The notes below the pieces were generated by a model. The model did not search any database. It saw only the letters and a list, made by a program, of their open reading frames with translations, and was not told the DNA's origin. Positions 9,786 to 18,492 of a stretch of 64,000 nucleotides of DNA are shown piece after piece. Each line of letters opens with the position of its first letter. Position 1 is the first letter of the stretch. This stretch comes from an uncultured Oscillospiraceae bacterium. Its GTDB lineage: Bacteria > Bacillota > Clostridia > Oscillospirales > JAAYXM01. The stretch covers positions 1 to 64,000 of the forward strand of contig CAKUEM010000005.1 in assembly GCA_934646115.1 (NCBI GenBank). Direction: 5' to 3'. A program made the position numbers and the translations under genes.

Positions 9786-10778
9786 TTATGCCATATTCTC
9801 CAGGCTATCCAGTGATACCTCATAGTGAGGAGGCTCTCCTTTCTGAATACGCTCCCATTCCTCTAACATGTATTGCGCCATGCGTTCTGTCTCCTGATTC
9901 ATGCTCCCTGCGATATGTGGCGTAAGAAATACATTTTGTAACATTCGGAAAGGATGGTCCGGCGGACACGGCTCTGGCCAGGTGACATCTAATATTGCCG
10001 TAGCCTGTGGTTTCTCACGCATTGCACGGATCAAATCTTCCTCTACCACCTGCGCCCCACGCCCGGTATTTAAAAATGTTGCCCATGGCTTCATCCGCGA
10101 AAACAAATCGTAATTTAACATCCCGACAGTGCTTGCGTTATTAGGAAGATGGTTGCTGATTACGTCGCTTTTCTCAAAAAGTTCTGATAGAGAAATTTTT
10201 TTGGCTCCCAGTGCAGCTGCTCTTTCTTCTGTACAAAACGGATCATAAACAACCGTCTGCACATCGATGTTGCTTAGCTTTTCTATGACAAGACTTCCGA
10301 TCTTTCCTGCACCGATAATTCCAACAATCGCGCCGTAATTTCCCGGATGGAGTACACTATGCGCGTATTTATCTTTATGCTCATGAATGCGAGCTGCCTG
10401 GAAAAAGCCTTTATTGGCGAGTAAAATTGCCGCCGCTGCATATTCTGCCACTGGAATGGCATTGGCTTCCGCTGCGCTGAAAACGCGGACTCCTTTTCTT
10501 AAAAACGGACGTGCAAAGCTTTGTACAGACCCCGCCGCATAAAATACATATTTTAATCGCGGAAAATATTGTGCAATTTCCTCTTCTGTCATCTGCGGCA
10601 TTCCCCATGTTGAAAAAATGCTTTCCACTGTTGAAAACTGACATGGGTTTTCTTTGCCATCTTCCTTGCGGAATATTCGATGCGGCAAAGCGGCTTCTTT
10701 CTCCAGCACTGCATGAATTCGTTTTGTGTATATCTGCCGCAGCTGATTCGGATCATCCGAAAAATAAATTGCCGTCAA
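9786..10778 (-). CDS. D-2-hydroxyacid dehydrogenase family protein
   Basis: The 330-residue protein has the layout of phosphoglycerate/glyoxylate-type D-2-hydroxyacid dehydrogenases: N-terminal substrate domain, NAD-binding Rossmann core with GIIGAGKIGS, then NTGRGAQVVEEDL, ILDVTWPEPCP and LTPHIAGS, which carry the expected Arg/Glu/His catalytic set (the final His is in PHIAG). It should interconvert a 2-keto acid or ketone and its D-hydroxy form with NAD(H). The start appears to be TTG, with AGAGGGG 11 bases upstream. The gene sits in the sugar/acid-metabolism remnant beside the AraC gene, and a candidate AraC-type site lies just upstream. The exact substrate is not predictable. Confidence 0.85.
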   Translation of the reverse strand: MTAIYFSDDPNQLRQIYTKRIHAVLEKEAALPHRIFRKEDGKENPCQFSTVESIFSTWGMPQMTEEEIAQYFPRLKYVFYAAGSVQSFARPFLRKGVRVFSAAEANAIPVAEYAAAAILLANKGFFQAARIHEHKDKYAHSVLHPGNYGAIVGIIGAGKIGSLVIEKLSNIDVQTVVYDPFCTEERAAALGAKKISLSELFEKSDVISNHLPNNASTVGMLNYDLFSRMKPWATFLNTGRGAQVVEEDLIRAMREKPQATAILDVTWPEPCPPDHPFRMLQNVFLTPHIAGSMNQETERMAQYMLEEWERIQKGEPPHYEVSLDSLENMA

Positions 10779-10816
10779 GTCCTTTATTTCCCCTCTCGCG
10801 TTGTGATCTTAATTTA

Positions 10817-10881
10817 AGTATACCAATCCTAATTTCTTTTTGTTTTTATTTTTTGCTGATCCATATGCAAAATTTGCTGAT
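10817..10881 (-). promoter_or_regulatory. promoter with 21-bp-spaced direct repeats (candidate AraC operator)
   Basis: On the minus strand a TATACT -10 box (10817-10822) has no good -35. Just upstream, ATCAGCAAA occurs twice with a start-to-start distance of 21 bases (10873-10881 and 10852-10860), that is two helical turns. Direct repeats of this spacing next to a weak -35 are typical of AraC-type activation. Assignment to the nearby AraC gene is inference. Confidence 0.45.
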
Positions 10882-10966
10882 TTTATTTTTTATCAGTCCA
10901 GAATGGCTTCTTATAACAAGTAACAAATAGTAAAACTGATATTTCCCCTTTTTATAAAAAATTTAT

Positions 10967-11015
10967 AAAAAACAGTCCTCGTTTGTGCTAATAGCACAAT
11001 CGATGGCTGTTTTTT
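10967..11015. terminator. bidirectional intrinsic terminator
   Basis: AAAAACAG and CTGTTTTT flank a long stem with inner arms TTGTGC/GCACAA and a short loop. There is a T-run on both strands. It lies between the dehydrogenase promoter and the IS remnants. Confidence 0.55.
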
Positions 11016-11041
11016 CAGTCTGTCGTAAAGCTGTGTGTTTA

Positions 11042-11452
11042 TTATGAAAAATCGGAGTGGGTGGTCATTTTTTGAAGAATGACAGCTAATATGAAAACGC
11101 AGAATAGAGTTGGGGCGGCTCTAATCTTCCAGCTTTTTAAATTTATGGCGGCATAGCTCAGCCTAACCCATCTCGTTACGCCAGACAAATCCCGGTGATG
11201 TGTATAACGCATGGCATGCTTCCCCCTGGCGTAGGCAAATGCATGCTCATTGATTTTCCTTTTACTAGTCATGATTTCACTTTTGCAGATGACCTCTATA
11301 TTGTCCGGATATGAGTGACCATAACCTTTTCCCATGCGCATTCGCTCCACATCGGCATTTACTTGGATAGAATGTATGCGGTTTTCGTCTTTATTTGTCG
11401 TAGGATACCGTGGAATTTCACCTTGAGGAGAATGTATCATCGACCGGGTCAT
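11042..11452 (-). mobile_element. IS1182-family transposase, C-terminal remnant
   Basis: The frame encodes a stretch typical of the end of IS1182-type transposases: KRKINEHAFAYARGKHAMRY followed by THHRDLSGVTRWVRL and AAINLKSW, which fits the family pattern of a catalytic-end ERVFADAKEKHGMR-like block followed by AAMNLKK. Upstream, RYPTTNKDENRIHS matches the family's region before the Cys cluster, but the cluster itself is lost, suggesting a frameshift. The first two thirds of the transposase are absent. Inactive fragment. Confidence 0.65.
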
Positions 11453-11469
11453 GGATAAATTCCCACGGT

Positions 11470-12084
11470 TTATTTTGTTTTTAGCTGGATGCGCTCGTGG
11501 TTGTTCATCACTCGAAGAACGGTTTTGAGATCACGATGGATCCCGTGCCTTTCAAGCCAGATGTGTGCTCTTCGGTAACCGTAGATACCCCTGCATGCAG
11601 CCCGGCACGCGCGGATCTTCTCGGTCAAAGGCAGATCCTTTGCCGGCATGTCCATCCGCTGTACAAATCCATAGTAGCCGCTATGGGAGATGCCGAAAAA
11701 ACGACACATCCCGCTGATGCTGTGCTTTCCCCGATGACGATAGATTGCCCTATACCTGGCGTTGGCCTTCCCTTCCTTCCTGTGAGCGAGCGGAGATCCC
11801 GCATCAACTCGTTTTTCACCTTCAAGCGATTATTTTCAGATTCGGCAAGCCGCAGCTGGCGCTTGTAACACCCGACCTTGTTTTCGCCCGTCAACTCATA
11901 GTCTTTCCTGGACCGTCCTTTGGGAAGCGCGGAATGTTATCTGCCCGTTTTCTTTCCCGTTGGTTATACCGACTGACCCAATCCTTTATTTATCTCTCCG
12001 CGAACCCCAACGCGTCTGCTCTTTCCTTCTTCTCTCATTTTTATGATGATTGCTTCGTTATCTTTTTAACTTTTGTTTTGACAT
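11470..12084 (-). mobile_element. IS3-family element remnant (OrfA plus start of OrfB), frameshifted
   Basis: Reading from 12084: MSKQKLKR, then in another frame EAIIIKMREEGKSRRVG, then DWVSRYNQRERKRAD, then LAESENNRLKVKNELMRDL, the usual order of IS3/IS150-type OrfA. OrfB follows with GMCRFFGISHSGYYGF and IYGYRRAHIWLERHGI, the HTH_21 region, then is cut off at about 11470. At least three frameshifts and the loss of the DDE domain make it non-functional. It abuts the IS1182 remnant. Confidence 0.75.
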
Positions 12085-12090
12085 AGCTTG

Positions 12091-12122
12091 CCCCCTATGT
12101 AGTGATTCTCCTACATAGGGGG
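12091..12122. repeat. perfect 12-bp inverted repeat at the IS3 remnant end
   Basis: CCCCCTATGTAG and CTACATAGGGGG are separated by 8 bases, immediately before the OrfA start. It may be the element's terminal or regulatory structure. It also lies downstream of transketolase, but without a T-run it is a poor terminator. Confidence 0.55.
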
Positions 12123-12180
12123 CGTCTTGTTTATTGTCCGGTTCGGTTCGCGTCAGGTTCTTTTTTTGCCTTAAAAATTC

Positions 12181-14166
12181 TTATTTGACCAGTGCCTTCG
12201 CCTTTTCGACCACATGCTCCACCGTGAAGCCGAATTTCGGGAAGAGCTGCCCCGCCGGCGCAGACGCGCCGAACGTATTGATCGCGATGATATCGCCATC
12301 CAGCCCGACGTATTTATCCCAGCCAAACGGCGACGCCGCCTCGATAGCAAGGCGCGCGCGCACATTCTTCGGCAGCACGCTCTCGCGATACTCCGCGCTC
12401 TGCATCTCAAACAGCGACATGGACGGCATGCTGACCACGCGCGCATCCACGCCGTCTTTCGCAAGCAGCGCATGCGCCTGATACGCAAGCGCGACCTCAG
12501 AGCCGGAGGCAATCAGGATGACATCCGGGGTCTCTTTCTTCGAATCGAGCAGCACATATGCGCCCTTTAACGCCTCGCGGCTGCTCTCCGCATACTGCGG
12601 CAGGTTCTGGCGCGTGAGCGCAAGACCGACCGGATGCTTGCCGTTTGTGATCGCGTAATACCAGCCTGCGGCGGTCTCTGTCCCGTCCGCCGGGCGGAAG
12701 TCGATAAAGCCCGGGATCGAGCGCATCGCCGCCAGCTGCTCGATCGGCTGATGGGTCGGGCCATCCTCGCCGACGCCGATGCTGTCATGCGTTAAAATAT
12801 AGGTGACCGGCTGATTCATCAGCGCGGACAGGCGCATCGCCGGCTTCTCATAATCAGAGAACACAAAGAACGTGGCGTTATAAGCAAACAGGCCGCCATG
12901 CACAGAGATCGCGTTGGAGATCGCGCCCATCGCATGCTCGCGCACGCCGAAATGCAGGTTGTTGCCCGCATAATTCTCTTTGGAGAAATCGCCGCCGTCT
13001 TTCATATAGCTCTTGTTGGACGGCGCAAGATCCGCCGAGCCGCCAAACAGATTCGGCACGAATTTTGCCAGGCGGTTGAGTACCTCGCCCGAGGTCGCGC
13101 GCGTTGCCATCGGCTTGTCCTCAAAATGCCAGAATGCCTCGTCATCCAGCTTCGCCATGTCGATCTCGCCGGACATCCAGCGCTTCCACTCTGCCGCAAG
13201 CTCCGGATACTCTTTTGCGTAAGCGGCAAAATCGCGTTCCCACGCGTCGACATTTGCGTTGAGCGCATCGATCTTCTTCGCCATGAAATCCGCCACCTCG
13301 CGGGAAACATGGAACTCCTCCTCCGGCATACCGAGCGTCTTTTTCAGCGCAACGATATTCTCCGCGCCAAGCGGCTCGCCGTGCGCAGATGCCTTGCCCG
13401 CCTTTGCCGGGCAGCCGAAGCCGATCACGGTTGTGATCTTGATCAGGGTCGGGCGCGCGGTCTCTGCCTTTGCCGCATCGATCGCCGCGTTGATCGCGTC
13501 GAGATCGTTGCCGTCTGCCACCTCAAGCGTCTGCCAGCCATAGGCCGCGAAGCGCGCGGTCACATCCTCGGTAAACGCGATGTCGGTGTTGCCCTCGATC
13601 GTGATCGAGTTGGAATCATACAGCACGATCAGCTTGCCGAGCCCAAGCGTCCCCGCAAGCGAAGCCGCCTCGGCAGACACGCCCTCCATCAGGCAGCCGT
13701 CGCCGCACAGCACATAGGTGTGATGGTCTACGATTTTATGATCCTCGCGGTTGAATTTCGCCGCGAGATGCGCCTCTGCCATCGCGAAGCCCACGCCGTT
13801 TGCGATGCCCTGACCGAGCGGTCCGGTCGTGATCTCCACGCCGCGGGTGTGGCCGTATTCCGGATGTCCGGGCGTGCGGCTGTCAAGCTGGCGGAAGTTT
13901 TTTAAATCCTCGATATTCAGCCCATAACCGAACAGATGGAACAGGCTGTAGATCAGAGCCGAGCCATGCCCCGCAGAAAGAATGAATCGGTCGCGATCCG
14001 CCCAATCGAGTGCCTTCGGGCTGTGCTTCATCTGGTTGCCCCAAACCGCGTATGCGATCGGCGCGGCGCCGAGCGGAAGCCCCGGATGCCCGGAATTCGC
14101 CCTCTGCACCATCTCGGCGGACAGCACGCGAAGAGTATTGACTGCGCTTTGATCCATGTTATGCAT
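12181..14166 (-). CDS. tkt: transketolase
   Basis: The 661-residue protein is full length for a transketolase and transfers two-carbon ketol units between sugar phosphates in the non-oxidative pentose phosphate pathway, using thiamine diphosphate. Visible marks include GHPGLPLGAAP near the N-terminus, the ThDP-binding block GDGCLMEGVSAEA with a following SNSITIEG segment, the central HDSIGVGEDGPTHQPIEQLA motif, RPADGTETAA, and the C-terminal GSEVALA region. A GAGGTG ribosome site precedes the ATG. A good promoter lies about 100 bases upstream, so the gene is probably monocistronic. It forms the left edge of the GC-rich core region, next to IS debris. Confidence 0.97.
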   Translation of the reverse strand: MHNMDQSAVNTLRVLSAEMVQRANSGHPGLPLGAAPIAYAVWGNQMKHSPKALDWADRDRFILSAGHGSALIYSLFHLFGYGLNIEDLKNFRQLDSRTPGHPEYGHTRGVEITTGPLGQGIANGVGFAMAEAHLAAKFNREDHKIVDHHTYVLCGDGCLMEGVSAEAASLAGTLGLGKLIVLYDSNSITIEGNTDIAFTEDVTARFAAYGWQTLEVADGNDLDAINAAIDAAKAETARPTLIKITTVIGFGCPAKAGKASAHGEPLGAENIVALKKTLGMPEEEFHVSREVADFMAKKIDALNANVDAWERDFAAYAKEYPELAAEWKRWMSGEIDMAKLDDEAFWHFEDKPMATRATSGEVLNRLAKFVPNLFGGSADLAPSNKSYMKDGGDFSKENYAGNNLHFGVREHAMGAISNAISVHGGLFAYNATFFVFSDYEKPAMRLSALMNQPVTYILTHDSIGVGEDGPTHQPIEQLAAMRSIPGFIDFRPADGTETAAGWYYAITNGKHPVGLALTRQNLPQYAESSREALKGAYVLLDSKKETPDVILIASGSEVALAYQAHALLAKDGVDARVVSMPSMSLFEMQSAEYRESVLPKNVRARLAIEAASPFGWDKYVGLDGDIIAINTFGASAPAGQLFPKFGFTVEHVVEKAKALVK

Positions 14167-14261
14167 AGTTTTTTCACCTCGTCAGTTTTATCCATGGGAT
14201 ATTCCCGCGCTTTTGGGCGCATCCGCCGCAAAAACGGCGCAGGTATTTTTTATATGAGGTT

Positions 14262-14290
14262 ATTATACACTAAAATTGCGCAATTGTATA
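14262..14290 (-). promoter_or_regulatory. promoter of tkt with palindrome in spacer
   Basis: On the minus strand TATACA, 17 bases, TATAAT. The spacer contains the perfect 12-bp palindrome AATTGCGCAATT (14274-14285), a possible operator. Confidence 0.6.
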
Positions 14291-14394
14291 ATGAAATTTT
14301 TGTTTTTTTGCAATTTTTCTTCCCCGGCGGAAATTTTGCGCCGCGCGTATGCTTTTCCGCGTTTTCGGAAAGCATGATATCGGCAAAAAAAATG

Positions 14395-14423
14395 TTTACT
14401 TTGTACTATTATTATGTTATAAT
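14395..14423 (+). promoter_or_regulatory. promoter of rpsO-pnp
   Basis: TTTACT, 17 bases, TATAAT. Transcription would start near 14430, leaving a leader of about 125 bases before rpsO. In other Firmicutes such leaders bind S15 for autoregulation; no fold was derived here. Confidence 0.75.
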
Positions 14424-14556
14424 GCTTTGGAAAGCGCGTGTGCGCTTCTGCGCCTCTCACCTGTGTTTTAGGATAAAAGCTTGGTAACCCAAGGTTTTCA
14501 CCCACCTAAAACTCGGATCTGCGGGCAAAAAAATTTATAGAAAGGTGAAATGCAGG

Positions 14557-14823
14557 ATGATTTTAAAAGAGCAGAAAACCGCTGTGATCGAAAAGAATCG
14601 CACCCATCCGACCGACACCGGCTCGCCGGAAGTTCAGATCGCGATTCTGACCGAGCGCATCGCTCAGCTCACCGAGCATCTGAAGGTCCACCACAAGGAT
14701 AACCATTCCCGCCGTGGTCTTTTACAGATGGTTGGTAAGCGCCGTAACCTTTTAAACTACCTCGCAAAGAAGGATATCGAGCGTTATCGCGCGATCGTCG
14801 CGAAGCTGGGCCTGAGAAAGTAA
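14557..14823 (+). CDS. rpsO: 30S ribosomal protein S15
   Basis: The 88-residue protein has the standard S15 length and signatures: TDTGSPEVQIA near the N-terminus, then LTEHLKVHHKDNHSRRGL and the RRNLLNYL block that contacts 16S rRNA. It binds the central domain of 16S rRNA early in small-subunit assembly. The ATG at 14557 is chosen over a GTG four codons earlier because AAAGGTG lies 9 bases before it and S15 proteins start at this position. It is followed by pnp, the conserved order in Firmicutes, with structured RNA between them. Confidence 0.98.
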   Translation: MILKEQKTAVIEKNRTHPTDTGSPEVQIAILTERIAQLTEHLKVHHKDNHSRRGLLQMVGKRRNLLNYLAKKDIERYRAIVAKLGLRK

Positions 14824-14831
14824 AAGGACAT

Positions 14832-14866
14832 GGGGTAAGATGCGGCAATGCGCTGCATCTTACCCC
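14832..14866 (+). other. 12-bp hairpin between rpsO and pnp
   Basis: GGGGTAAGATGC pairs perfectly with GCATCTTACCCC across an 11-base loop. There is no T-run, so it is more likely an RNA 3'-end stabiliser or processing site than a terminator. Confidence 0.6.
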
Positions 14867-14874
14867 TGTGCTGT

Positions 14875-14970
14875 CTGAGTGGCTGCTGCGTAGCGGTGTT
14901 TAGCAGTTGAAGCTGCGTCTGACCCGTCGGGGGCAGCTTCAAATGCTAAACCTGCGCTTCTCTCACTCAG
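14875..14970 (+). promoter_or_regulatory. long structured leader of pnp
   Basis: Nested pairing: outer CTGAGTG/CACTCAG and inner TGAAGCTGC/GCAGCTTCA extended by TTTAGCA/TGCTAAA around one mismatch, in total about 25 base pairs. In E. coli a long pnp leader stem is cut by RNase III and lets PNPase autoregulate. A similar role is inferred here from position and shape only. Confidence 0.6.
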
Positions 14971-14998
14971 GCGGTCACGTTTGAAAGGAGAAACGACT

Positions 14999-17131
14999 AT
15001 GATGAAAAAAATGGAATTCCCCAAGTACAAAACATATGAAACCGAATTCGCCGGCCGCAAGCTGGTCGTTGAAACCGGGAAAATGGCGGGACTTGCCAAC
15101 GGCTCCTGCCTCGTGCGCTACGGTGAGACCGTGGTGTTGGTCACGGCGACCGCATCGGAGAAGCCGCGCGCCGGGATCGATTTCTTCCCGCTTTCGGTTG
15201 ATTTTGAAGAACGCTTATATTCCGTCGGCCGCATCCCGGGCAGCTTTATGCGCCGTGAGGGTCGCCCGAGCGAGCGCGCAATTTTGGCGTCACGCCTGAT
15301 CGACCGTCCGACCCGACCGCTCTTCCCCTCTGATATGAGAAACGACGTGGCGATCGCTGCGACCGTTCTTTCGATCGATAACGAATGCCTGCCGGAGATC
15401 GTTGCCATGATCGGTACCTCGATCTCGCTTTCGATCTCTGATATTCCATGGGGCGGACCGATCGCGGGCGTAAATGTCGGCTATGTCGACGGTGCGTTTG
15501 TGTTAAACCCGAATTCCGCACAGCGCGAGAAGAGCACGCTGAATCTGACCGTGGCGGGCACGGCGGAAAAGGTCGTCATGATCGAAGCGGGCGCAGACCA
15601 GATCCCCGAGGATACCATGTACGATGGGATCATGCTGGCGCATGAGGAAGTAAAAAAGCTCGTTCGTTTTATCAATGAGATCAAGGCGGAGATCGGACTT
15701 CCGAAGTTTGACTATGCTAAGGCCGCGTTTGATGCGGATTTATATGAAGATGTGAAGGCGTATGCGATCGACAAGGTTCGTTATTGCATGGATACCGACG
15801 ATAAGCTCGTGCGCGATGAGCGCCTGCGCGAGCTGACCGCTGAGCTGGTTGAGAAATTCTCTGAGACGTATCCGGAGTGCGAGGCGTATCTCGGCGAGTG
15901 TCTCTATAAAATTCAGAAAATCGTTGTGCGCGAATGGCTGCTTGCCGGCAAGCGCGTGGATGGCCGCGCGATGGACGAGGTTCGCCCGCTTGCGGCAGAG
16001 GTTGGCGTTCTGCCGAGAACGCACGGTTCGGGCATGTTTACCCGCGGGCAGACGCAGGTTCTCACCACCGCCACGCTCGGCACAATTTCTGACCAGCAGA
16101 AGCTTGACACGATTTATGAAGAAGAATTCAAGCGCTATATCCACCATTATAACTTCCCGTCCTACTCGGTCGGCGAGGCGCGGCCGAGCCGCGGCCCGGG
16201 TCGCCGCGAGATCGGGCACGGCGCGCTGGCTGAGCGTGCGCTCGTTCCGGTCATTCCGAGCGAGGAGGAGTTCCCGTATTCGATCCGCCTGGTCTCTGAG
16301 GTATTAAGCTCAAACGGCTCGACGTCGCAGGGCTCGATCTGCGGCTCTACGCTTGCGCTGATGGATGCGGGCGTGCCGATCAAGGCGCCGGTCGCGGGCA
16401 TCTCCTGCGGTCTGGTCACGAAGGACGATCAGTGGCACACGTTTATTGATATCCAGGGCGTGGAGGATTTCTACGGCGATATGGACTTCAAGGTTGCCGG
16501 CACCAAGGCGGGTATCACCGCCATTCAGATGGACTTAAAGACCGACGGTTTAACGCCGGAGATCATTCGCAGCGCGCTGACCATTACGCGTGACGCGCGT
16601 TACCGCATTTTAGACGAGATCATGCTCCCCTGCATCGCTGCGCCGCGCGCTGAGCTTTCCAAATACGCGCCGAAGATGCTGCATATGATGATCGATCCGG
16701 ACAAGATCCGCGACGTGATCGGCAAGGGCGGCAGCGTGATCCAGAAGATCGTTGCCGATACCGGCGCAAAGGTCGATATTGAGGACGACGGCAGCGTTTA
16801 CATCTCAAGCTCTGATCAGGAAGCCTGCGAGAAGGCGAAAAAGACGATCGAGGCGATCGTGCTCGATCCGGAGATCGGCGCGCTTTATTACGGCAAGGTC
16901 GTTCGCCTGATGACGTTTGGCGCGTTTGTTGAGATCGCCCCGGGCAAGGACGGTCTGGTTCATATCTCCAAGCTGGAGAACCGCCGCGTCGAGAAGGTGG
17001 AGGACGTGCTCAACGTGGGCGATATGACCTGGGTCAAGGTCACGGAGATCGACGATAAGGGCCGCATCAACCTCTCCCGCAAGGATGCGTATAACGAGCT
17101 CGCCGCAAAGGAAGCGAAGGAGCAGAAGTAA
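14999..17131 (+). CDS. pnp: polyribonucleotide nucleotidyltransferase (PNPase)
   Basis: The 710-residue protein degrades RNA 3' to 5' by phosphorolysis and is part of the RNA decay machinery. Two RNase PH-like domains are visible (about 1-220 and 310-545, with RREGRPSERAI and RGPGRREIGHGALAERA), followed by a KH domain (IRDVIGKGGSVIQKIV, about 565) and a C-terminal S1 domain (YYGKVVRLMTFGAFVEI, about 635). The ATG at 14999 follows GAAAGGAG at a spacing of 8. It lies downstream of rpsO and is ended by a strong terminator. Length and domain order are normal. Confidence 0.98.
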   Translation: MMKKMEFPKYKTYETEFAGRKLVVETGKMAGLANGSCLVRYGETVVLVTATASEKPRAGIDFFPLSVDFEERLYSVGRIPGSFMRREGRPSERAILASRLIDRPTRPLFPSDMRNDVAIAATVLSIDNECLPEIVAMIGTSISLSISDIPWGGPIAGVNVGYVDGAFVLNPNSAQREKSTLNLTVAGTAEKVVMIEAGADQIPEDTMYDGIMLAHEEVKKLVRFINEIKAEIGLPKFDYAKAAFDADLYEDVKAYAIDKVRYCMDTDDKLVRDERLRELTAELVEKFSETYPECEAYLGECLYKIQKIVVREWLLAGKRVDGRAMDEVRPLAAEVGVLPRTHGSGMFTRGQTQVLTTATLGTISDQQKLDTIYEEEFKRYIHHYNFPSYSVGEARPSRGPGRREIGHGALAERALVPVIPSEEEFPYSIRLVSEVLSSNGSTSQGSICGSTLALMDAGVPIKAPVAGISCGLVTKDDQWHTFIDIQGVEDFYGDMDFKVAGTKAGITAIQMDLKTDGLTPEIIRSALTITRDARYRILDEIMLPCIAAPRAELSKYAPKMLHMMIDPDKIRDVIGKGGSVIQKIVADTGAKVDIEDDGSVYISSSDQEACEKAKKTIEAIVLDPEIGALYYGKVVRLMTFGAFVEIAPGKDGLVHISKLENRRVEKVEDVLNVGDMTWVKVTEIDDKGRINLSRKDAYNELAAKEAKEQK

Positions 17132-17158
17132 TATCCCCTGTTCTATCAAAACAAACAG

Positions 17159-17194
17159 AAGGCGCGGTGCGTGCTTTACGCGCTGCGCCTTTTT
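17159..17194 (+). terminator. intrinsic terminator after pnp
   Basis: GGCGCGGTGCGT pairs over 12 positions (two G-U) with ACGCGCTGCGCC across a GCTTT loop and is followed by TTTTT. Confidence 0.85.
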
Positions 17195-17210
17195 CATGGA
17201 GTGATCTGCT

Positions 17211-18458
17211 GTGATAGAAACCATTACGCTCCCCAACGGAGTGCGCATCGTGTATGAGCGGCTTTCGCATGTACGCAGCGCCGCGATCGGCATTTGGGTC
17301 GCCTGCGGCACGCGGCATGAACAGAGCGTGACAAACGGAATTTCCCATTTTATCGAGCATATGGTGTTTAAAGGCACAAAAACGCGCACCGCGCGGCAAA
17401 TTGCGGAGGAAATGGACGAAATCGGCGGCGCGATCAATGCGTTTACCGCGATGCAGTGTACCTGCTTTTACGCGCAAGCGCTGGACACACACATCCTGCG
17501 CGCGGCGGATGTTTTGTGCGATCTGTATTTTGACGCGGCGTTTCGCCCGGAGGATATCGAGCTGGAGCGCGGCGTAATTTCCGAGGAGATCAATATGTAT
17601 CTCGACTCGCCGGAGGATCTGGTGTGCGATCGGATGCTTGAGGCGGTCTATTCTGACACGCCGCTCGGGCGCCCGATCCTCGGCACAAAAGAGAGTATTT
17701 CTCGCATCGATCAGGCAGCATTGTGCCAATTCCGCGCGAAAAATTATACCGCGGGCGCGACCGTGGTCTCCGTGTCCGGCAGCTTTGATGATTCTTTGAT
17801 CGAGGCTCTCAAGGCGCAGTTTTCCGCCATGCCGGCAGCCACCGCGCCGCGCTCTGCCCGCGCGGAATATCGGCGCGCAGTCACTTGTTATTCCAAGGAG
17901 ACCGAGCAGAATCATTTGTGCATCGCCTTCCCCGCGTTTTCCTATTATTCCGAAAAGCGCTATGCGCTGCAAATGCTAAATTCGATTCTGGGCGGCAGCA
18001 TGTCCTCCCGCCTGTTTCAGCGCGTGCGCGAGGAGGCGGGGCTGTGCTACAGCATTTCCAGCTTTTCCAGCTGTTATGAAGATACCGGGCTGTTTTCTAT
18101 CTACACCGCGCTCGGGCGCGAGACAGAACGCGCGGCGCTTCAGCTGATCCGCGAGGAGCTGTGCCGCGTCAAAGATGGCGACGTGACCGAGCGTGAGCTT
18201 GCCCGCGCGCGCGAGCAGCATAAGGCGAATCTGCTAATGGGCATGGAGAGCACCGGAAAGCGCATGACGCACCAGGCGCACTGCATGCTGCGCTACAATC
18301 AATTGCCGGACATCGACGCGCTGATCGCCGCAACAGATGCAGTTACCTGCGAGGACATCACTGCGCTTGCGCAGGAGCTGTTTCGCTTTCAGAACGCGTC
18401 CTTCTCCGGCGTGGGTACGCTGCAACCGAAAAAGTATCTCTGGTTTTTTGAAGAATAA
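17211..18458 (+). CDS. M16-family zinc metallopeptidase (processing-peptidase-like)
   Basis: The 415-residue protein carries the inverted zinc motif HxxEH as HFIEHMVFKG with the downstream Glu in the ELERGVISEEI segment, so the active site looks intact. It has the M16 two-lobe length; the C-terminal half includes the NSILGGSMSSRLFQ-type loop. Relatives lie just after pnp in many Firmicutes (mlpA/ymxG). The start is GTG. The gene begins 17 bases after the pnp terminator and no separate promoter was picked out, so it may be expressed by readthrough or from within the upstream DNA. The substrate is unknown. Confidence 0.88.
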   Translation: MIETITLPNGVRIVYERLSHVRSAAIGIWVACGTRHEQSVTNGISHFIEHMVFKGTKTRTARQIAEEMDEIGGAINAFTAMQCTCFYAQALDTHILRAADVLCDLYFDAAFRPEDIELERGVISEEINMYLDSPEDLVCDRMLEAVYSDTPLGRPILGTKESISRIDQAALCQFRAKNYTAGATVVSVSGSFDDSLIEALKAQFSAMPAATAPRSARAEYRRAVTCYSKETEQNHLCIAFPAFSYYSEKRYALQMLNSILGGSMSSRLFQRVREEAGLCYSISSFSSCYEDTGLFSIYTALGRETERAALQLIREELCRVKDGDVTERELARAREQHKANLLMGMESTGKRMTHQAHCMLRYNQLPDIDALIAATDAVTCEDITALAQELFRFQNASFSGVGTLQPKKYLWFFEE

Positions 18459-18492
18459 CGCCGTTTTTCCCAGCTGCCGCGGCATAGAAATC

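Noticed and set aside
9547..9788. Open minus-strand frame continuing after the D-2-hydroxyacid dehydrogenase stop
   Set aside because: It has no start codon or ribosome site and no resemblance to the dehydrogenase family C-terminus; kept only as possible eroded DNA.
12091..12122. Hairpin as transketolase terminator
   Set aside because: The stem is perfect, but no T-run follows on the minus strand, and its position at the IS3 OrfA start suits an IS-related element better.
12898..13905. Long open frame on the plus strand opposite transketolase
   Set aside because: It lies wholly antisense to a clear tkt, has no domain match I recognise and reflects GC-rich codon bias.
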